A program made the position numbers and the translations under genes. Below are positions 63,635-64,000 of a stretch of 64,000 bases of DNA, piece after piece. The notes beneath the pieces were generated by a model. That model worked only from the letters and a program-made list of their open reading frames with translations. It did not search any database and had not been told where the DNA came from. Source of the DNA: Paenibacillus sp. MAHUQ-63. GTDB taxonomy: Bacteria > Bacillota > Bacilli > Paenibacillales > NBRC-103111. How positions within the stretch are numbered: the first letter of the stretch is position 1; each line of letters begins with the position of its first letter. The stretch covers positions 806,001 to 870,000 of the forward strand of contig NZ_JARADB010000001.1 in NCBI RefSeq assembly GCF_028765165.1. Direction: 5' to 3'.

Positions 63635-63973
63635 TTGAAAGATAATTTTTTAAAAATAAAAAAGCTAAACTTAGTATTGATGATTCTTGGTCTATTATTG
63701 GTAATAGCGTTAGCCTTATTTTTAACTATAAGAGAAGAAGGTAAGACCTACCCATTGGTTAACAATTCGGTAGAAATGCCTAATTTAGTAGGTCAAACTA
63801 TTGATAATGCGATTAAAATTGCAGACTCTAAGGGTCTAAAATTAAATGTTTCTAAGGCCAAGGCCACTAGTAATCAGGTGGAGAAAGGCATTGTAATTAG
63901 CCAAATTCCAGCTATTGGAGAGTTAATTGAAATTAATTCCTTTGCAAATGTATATGTAAATGAGGGAGATTAA
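63635..63973 (+). CDS. Small membrane protein with one PASTA domain
   Basis: 112 residues from TTG 63635 after TAGGTGGAT. Cytosolic Lys-rich start, membrane segment (about 12-33, LVLMILGLLLVIALALFL), then a single PASTA domain (about 48-110, MPNLVGQTIDNAIKIADSKG and VISQIPAIGELIE). PASTA domains bind muropeptides or beta-lactams in kinases and penicillin-binding proteins; a lone PASTA on a membrane anchor may regulate or sense wall state. Close to the window edge; nothing further is visible. Confidence 0.85.
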   Translation: MKDNFLKIKKLNLVLMILGLLLVIALALFLTIREEGKTYPLVNNSVEMPNLVGQTIDNAIKIADSKGLKLNVSKAKATSNQVEKGIVISQIPAIGELIEINSFANVYVNEGD

Positions 63974-64000
63974 ATCTCGAGGTTTGGGAAACTCAGATGG

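Noticed and set aside
1..64000. rRNA, tRNA or replication origin
   Set aside because: No cloverleaf-like or rRNA-conserved stretch and no DnaA-box cluster was recognised by reading.

Overview
The window looks like a chromosomal stretch from a spore-forming member of the Paenibacillaceae, most likely Paenibacillus. Evidence for this: sporulation genes yhbH and spoVR, Bacillales-type strong Shine-Dalgarno sites with frequent TTG/GTG starts, YesM/YesN-type two-component genes beside a sugar ABC transporter, perfect Fur and PerR boxes, and large GC-rich intergenic repeats. Two composition zones are visible. Bases 1 to about 48.94 kb are GC-rich core-like DNA; from there to the end the DNA is clearly AT-rich and carries TniQ-like genes, an IS110 element, transposase remnants and secreted proteins of unknown role.

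Layout, left part. 1-2.4 kb: an iron-siderophore ABC importer (two FecCD permeases and the start of the ATPase) under a perfect Fur box. 2.48-3.37 kb: four tandem copies of a 236-bp element built from nested inverted repeats. 3.5-6.2 kb: yhbH-spoVR sporulation operon, followed by a decayed second spoVR fragment and an antitoxin-like fragment. 6.9-8.4 kb: a soluble chemoreceptor-like protein with an unclassified structured leader. 8.7-10.8 kb: a small unknown protein, a phosphodiester glycosidase-domain protein and an aldo/keto reductase. 10.9-14.7 kb: a complete niacin-salvage set (NrtR-like Nudix regulator, pncA, nadE, pncB) with matching candidate operators. 14.7-27 kb: a 690-aa methyltransferase-domain protein, SPW protein, two chemoreceptors, a large hybrid sensor kinase, trhO and a hemerythrin protein.

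Middle part. 27.4-41.7 kb, minus strand: a glucuronoxylan-utilisation locus. It holds a sugar-binding lipoprotein, a Nif3-like protein, GH67 alpha-glucuronidase, two sugar permeases, a YesM-like kinase, a YesN-like AraC-type regulator and two dehydrogenases. A similar 36-bp element lies upstream of the binding protein (75 bp), the first permease (75 bp) and the regulator (148 bp), probably the operator of the two-component system. The locus is split by a 2.2-kb island with a PD-(D/E)XK nuclease-like gene, a structured intergenic element, 2.7 copies of a 340-bp repeat and a run of about 26-bp degenerate repeats. 41.9-46.6 kb: AbrB-like regulator, a clan GH-A glycoside hydrolase and its divergent LacI-type regulator. 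46.6-48.9 kb: a peroxide-defence operon (thioredoxin reductase-like, glutaredoxin-like, peroxiredoxin) under two PerR boxes.

Right part. 48.96-53.6 kb: short direct repeats resembling transposase-binding sites, three small paralogous TniQ-like zinc-finger genes, a Mu-C-like orphan domain, and TetR, RHH and unknown genes; this reads as a remnant or satellite of a Tn7-like element without TnsA/B/C. 55-56.4 kb: an IS110 transposase whose ribosome-binding site sits in a hairpin. 56.4-64 kb: unknown secreted proteins and lipoproteins, an S1-family serine protease, an ECF sigma/anti-sigma pair with a probable autoregulated promoter, and a PASTA-domain membrane protein. Several of these genes lack an ATG/GTG/TTG start where the Shine-Dalgarno site predicts one. 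No rRNA, tRNA or CRISPR array was recognised. All assignments are by reading alone; no searches were run.
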